Shown one piece after another: positions 3,829 through 6,237 of a stretch of 6,237 nt of DNA. The notes below the pieces were generated by a model. It had not been told where the DNA came from. It saw only the letters and a list, made by a program, of their open reading frames with translations, and did not search any database. Origin of the DNA: an uncultured Clostridia bacterium. Its GTDB lineage: Bacteria > Bacillota > Clostridia > TANB77 > CAG-508. A program made the translations under genes and the position numbers. Where the stretch lies: the NCBI GenBank assembly GCA_948946035.1, contig CARBKU010000058.1, positions 1,140 to 7,376 on the forward strand, in the 5' to 3' direction. Numbering within the stretch: position 1 is the stretch's first letter; every line of letters starts with the position of its first letter.

Positions 3829-6039
3829 ATGAAAAAAATAATTTTATCAATAGATGGAATGACTTGTTCAGCTTGTTCCAATGGATTAGAAAAATATTTA
3901 AACAAGCAAAATGGAATAATAGAGGCAAATGTCAATTTAGTTATGGCAAATGCTACAATTATTTATGATGAAAATATACTAGAGAAAAATAAATTAGATG
4001 AATTTGTAAAACAAGCAGGTTTTAAAAGTTTAGGAGAGTTTAAAGAAATAAACAACGAAACTAGAAACAAGAAAGAAAAAACTAAATTCATCATCTTTAC
4101 AATTTTAGCTGGTTTACTAATGTATATATCTATGGGGCACATGATTAACTTACCTATTTTTAATTTTTTAGATGTAGAAATTAATCCAATAAATTATACA
4201 ATATGCTTATTTTTATTTGCTATAATTTTTATGATTTATGGATATGATATTTTAAAAAATGGATATAAAAATTTAATTCATAGAACACCTAATATGGATA
4301 CTTTAGTAGGAATTGGAGTGTTAAGTAGTTTTTTGTATAGCATTTATAGTATGATTATGATTATAAAAGGTTATTCAGAAAATATACATAATTTATACTT
4401 TGAATCTGCTGCTATTGTTATATATTTTATAAAATTAGGTAGATATTTAGATGGAATCAGTAAAGATAAAACAAAAGAGGCTATTCAAAAGTTAGTAAAA
4501 ATGACACCAAATAAAGCTACAATTAAAGTAAATGGTAAAGAAAAACAAGTTACTTTAGACGAGATACATAAGGGTGATATTATTATCTGTAAACCTGGAG
4601 AAAAAATTGCAGTTGATGGAGAAATATTAGGAGGAACAGCACATTTAGATGAGTCATTTATAACAGGAGAAAGTAAACCATCAAATAAAGTAAAAGGCGA
4701 TAAGGTTATTGCTGGAAGTATAAACTATGATGGATATATCGAATATAAAGCTGAAAAAATTGGAAAAGAATCTACAATATCAGAAATTGTAAGAGCTGTT
4801 ATAGAGGCAAGTAATACAAAAGCTCCAATTGCTAAAATTGCAGATACTGTTTCTGGATATTTTGTACCAACTGTTATCGCTATTGCAGTCTTAACATTTA
4901 TTGTTTATTTAATAATGGGATATGAATTTTCTAATAGTTTAATAAGATTTGTTACAATATTAGTAGTTGCTTGCCCTTGTAGTTTAGGCTTAGCAACGCC
5001 ACTTGCAATAGTTGTATCAGAAGGCTTATGTGCAAGTAATGGAATTTTAGTTAAGAAAAGTGAAATACTTGAAAATGCACAAAAGATAGATACTGTTGTA
5101 TTTGATAAAACAGGAACATTAACTTATGGAAAATTAAAAATTGCAGAAATAAAAAATTATAGTGATGTAGAAAAAAATACACTATTGCAATTAGTTGGAA
5201 GTATTGAAAGTAAATCTATACATCCAATAGGAAAAGCATTTGAAAAATATTTAGAAGAAAATAATCTTGAAAAATTAGAAGTTAAAGAATTTGGAAGTGT
5301 AACAGGTCTAGGAATTATAGGAAAAGTAAATAATCAAAAATTGATGCTTGGTAATTCCAAAATATTAAAAGAATACAATGTTGAAAATGTATACCGCCAT
5401 GATGAAGAAGAACTTACTAAAAAAGGAAATAGTATTGTATATGTAGCAAATGAAAATAGAATACTAGCACTAATTGGAGTAAATGACATTGTAAGAGAAA
5501 ATGCATCGGAAGTTATAAAAGAGCTAAATAGAAATAAAGTGGAAACTATTATGCTAACAGGAGACAACAAAGAAACAGCTGAAAAAATTGCAAAAGAAAT
5601 AGGAATAACTAAAGTTATTTCAAATGTATTACCATCTGAAAAAACAAAAGTTGTAAAAGACTTAAAGAATCAAAATAAATATGTAATGATGTGTGGAGAT
5701 GGAATAAATGATAGTCCTGCTTTAGCAACAGCTAATATTGGTGTAAGTGTAAATAGTGGAACAGATATAGCAATGGATTCATCTGATGTAATATTAACTA
5801 AAAACAATTTAGGAAGTATTTTAAATCTAATAAATATTAGTAAAAAGACAGTTAGAAATATAAAACAAAATTTATTTTGGGCATTTTTGTATAACTGTTT
5901 AATGATTCCAATAGCAATGGGATTATTTACTAATTTTGGAATTTTTATAAATCCTATGCTTGCAAGCTTTGCTATGATGTTTAGTAGTATAACTGTAATA
6001 TTGAATGCTTTAAGGTTGAAGAATGTAAAATTGAGATAA
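3829..6039 (+). CDS. copA: P1B-1 type Cu(I)-exporting P-type ATPase CopA
   Basis: This membrane pump exports Cu(I) from the cytoplasm. The 736 residues begin with one HMA domain (1-70; GMTCSACS, C13 and C16); many Bacillota CopA have two. Membrane segments 1-4 lie near 86-101, 121-141, 155-180 and 188-206. Next come the actuator loop with TGES (279-282), segment 5 (347-363) and segment 6 with the CPCSLGLATP motif (C382 and C384 are metal ligands). The catalytic part has DKTGT with phosphorylated D426, HP (465-466), TGDN (577-580) and GDGINDSP (623-630). Segment 7 carries Y688 and N689, and segment 8 carries MxxSS (M716, S719, S720). These are the residues that form the Cu(I) sites and define the P1B-1 subgroup. 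The gene is complete and in good codon order. It is the last main gene of the csoR-copZ-copA operon. Metal specificity is well supported by the YN and MxxSS signatures together with copZ and the CsoR-type operator. Confidence 0.96.
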   Translation: MKKIILSIDGMTCSACSNGLEKYLNKQNGIIEANVNLVMANATIIYDENILEKNKLDEFVKQAGFKSLGEFKEINNETRNKKEKTKFIIFTILAGLLMYISMGHMINLPIFNFLDVEINPINYTICLFLFAIIFMIYGYDILKNGYKNLIHRTPNMDTLVGIGVLSSFLYSIYSMIMIIKGYSENIHNLYFESAAIVIYFIKLGRYLDGISKDKTKEAIQKLVKMTPNKATIKVNGKEKQVTLDEIHKGDIIICKPGEKIAVDGEILGGTAHLDESFITGESKPSNKVKGDKVIAGSINYDGYIEYKAEKIGKESTISEIVRAVIEASNTKAPIAKIADTVSGYFVPTVIAIAVLTFIVYLIMGYEFSNSLIRFVTILVVACPCSLGLATPLAIVVSEGLCASNGILVKKSEILENAQKIDTVVFDKTGTLTYGKLKIAEIKNYSDVEKNTLLQLVGSIESKSIHPIGKAFEKYLEENNLEKLEVKEFGSVTGLGIIGKVNNQKLMLGNSKILKEYNVENVYRHDEEELTKKGNSIVYVANENRILALIGVNDIVRENASEVIKELNRNKVETIMLTGDNKETAEKIAKEIGITKVISNVLPSEKTKVVKDLKNQNKYVMMCGDGINDSPALATANIGVSVNSGTDIAMDSSDVILTKNNLGSILNLINISKKTVRNIKQNLFWAFLYNCLMIPIAMGLFTNFGIFINPMLASFAMMFSSITVILNALRLKNVKLR

Positions 6040-6098
6040 TGCAATATAAACAAAAGGGAAAATGCCAGAAAAATTGCAAATACCATAAAAGAGATTAA
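6039..6098 (+). CDS. Candidate 19-residue Cys/His peptide overlapping the copA stop
   Basis: An ATG overlaps the copA stop codon (TAATG at 6037-6041) and opens a 19-codon frame ending in TAA at 6096-6098. The peptide is very basic and contains CQKNCKYH, a C-x3-C-x2-H arrangement that could bind a soft metal. The stop-start overlap would allow translational coupling to copA. Against it: no clear ribosome binding site, very short length, no family I recognise, and many short frames of this kind occur by chance. Reported only as a candidate. Confidence 0.18.
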   Translation: MQYKQKGKCQKNCKYHKRD

Positions 6099-6172
6099 GC
6101 AAGTAGAAAAGGAATAAGTGAAAAAGATTAAAAGATAATAAAACAAAATTAATGCTAGATGAATAACAGAGC

Positions 6173-6217
6173 AATAAAGTGTATAATAATTTAATTTGTT
6201 ATATGCTTTATTTTTTT
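6173..6217 (+). terminator. Intrinsic terminator of the copper operon
   Basis: AATAAAGTGTATAA (6173-6186) pairs with TTATATGCTTTATT (6199-6212) over 14 bp, including two G-U wobble pairs. A few extra pairs extend toward a short A/T loop. A run of seven T (6211-6217) follows directly. The position, about 130 bp after copA, fits the end of the csoR-copZ-copA transcript. Apart from the short candidate frame just after copA, I see nothing in 6040-6172. Confidence 0.8.
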
Positions 6218-6237
6218 GACTTTTTATAGTATAATAA

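Noticed and set aside
5334..5570. Open frame on the - strand, 78 codons
   Set aside because: It is antisense to the nucleotide-binding part of copA, with the same biased composition and no recognisable domain.
5670..6146. Open frame on the - strand, 158 codons, hydrophobic
   Set aside because: It is largely antisense to the end of copA. The hydrophobicity mirrors copA codons, and its start would lie in the copA-terminator gap without a convincing promoter or ribosome binding site.
6216..6235. Promoter at the right edge (TTGACT and TATAAT)
   Set aside because: The two boxes are only 8 bp apart, too close to work together. TATAAT at 6230-6235 could be the -10 of a gene beyond the window, but no matching -35 is visible.
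1..6237. Alternative genetic code or suppressed stops, since every gene ends in TAA
   Set aside because: Tryptophan is encoded by TGG, no in-frame TGA is needed to make any gene full length, and TAA preference is normal in AT-rich genomes. A single TAA in csoR is better explained as a mutation.
1..6237. tRNA, rRNA, CRISPR array, insertion sequence or riboswitch
   Set aside because: I found no cloverleaf-like sequence, regularly spaced repeats, transposase fragments, terminal inverted repeats or recognisable riboswitch core in the intergenic stretches.

Overview
The window is strongly AT-rich. Its codon use, Shine-Dalgarno sites of the AAGGAGG type, consensus sigma-A promoters and exclusive use of TAA stops fit a low-GC Bacillota, most likely a Clostridia-type anaerobe. 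That assignment is inferred from composition and protein flavour, not from a marker gene. Everything I can support as a gene lies on the + strand.

Layout. Positions 1-42 look like the last codons of an upstream gene. Positions 73-456 encode a GNAT acetyltransferase that ends just after its acetyl-CoA-binding motif, so it lacks the usual C-terminal part. A strong intrinsic terminator (491-543) closes this unit. Positions 564-3174 form a zinc/cadmium/lead efflux operon. It has a consensus promoter with two related ArsR-type operator sites, then a CadC/CzrA-like ArsR repressor, a 73-residue stand-alone metal-binding (HMA) protein, and a P1B-2 ATPase that has no HMA domain of its own. A long perfect hairpin without a U-tract (3178-3223) follows. 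Positions 3262-6039 form a copper efflux operon. It has a promoter whose spacer carries a CsoR-type palindrome, then csoR, copZ and copA. An intrinsic terminator (6173-6217) closes the window.

How the genes work together. The two modules are parallel versions of the same design: metal-sensing repressor, small soluble HMA protein, and P1B ATPase exporter. One handles divalent soft metals (DCxxC HMA motif; K and D in the last membrane segments of the ATPase). The other handles Cu(I) (GMxCxxC HMA motifs; YN and MxxSS in the last membrane segments).

The most notable anomaly is in csoR. Its promoter, operator, ribosome binding site, ATG, signature helix and Cys-His-Cys copper ligands are all intact, but codon 12 is an in-frame TAA. 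Read literally, the copper operon has lost its local repressor while keeping the operator. I see no undescribed system of a new kind. The points worth a second look are the broken repressor, the detached HMA domain, the paired operators 33 bp apart, and the repressor that carries two complete metal-site motifs.
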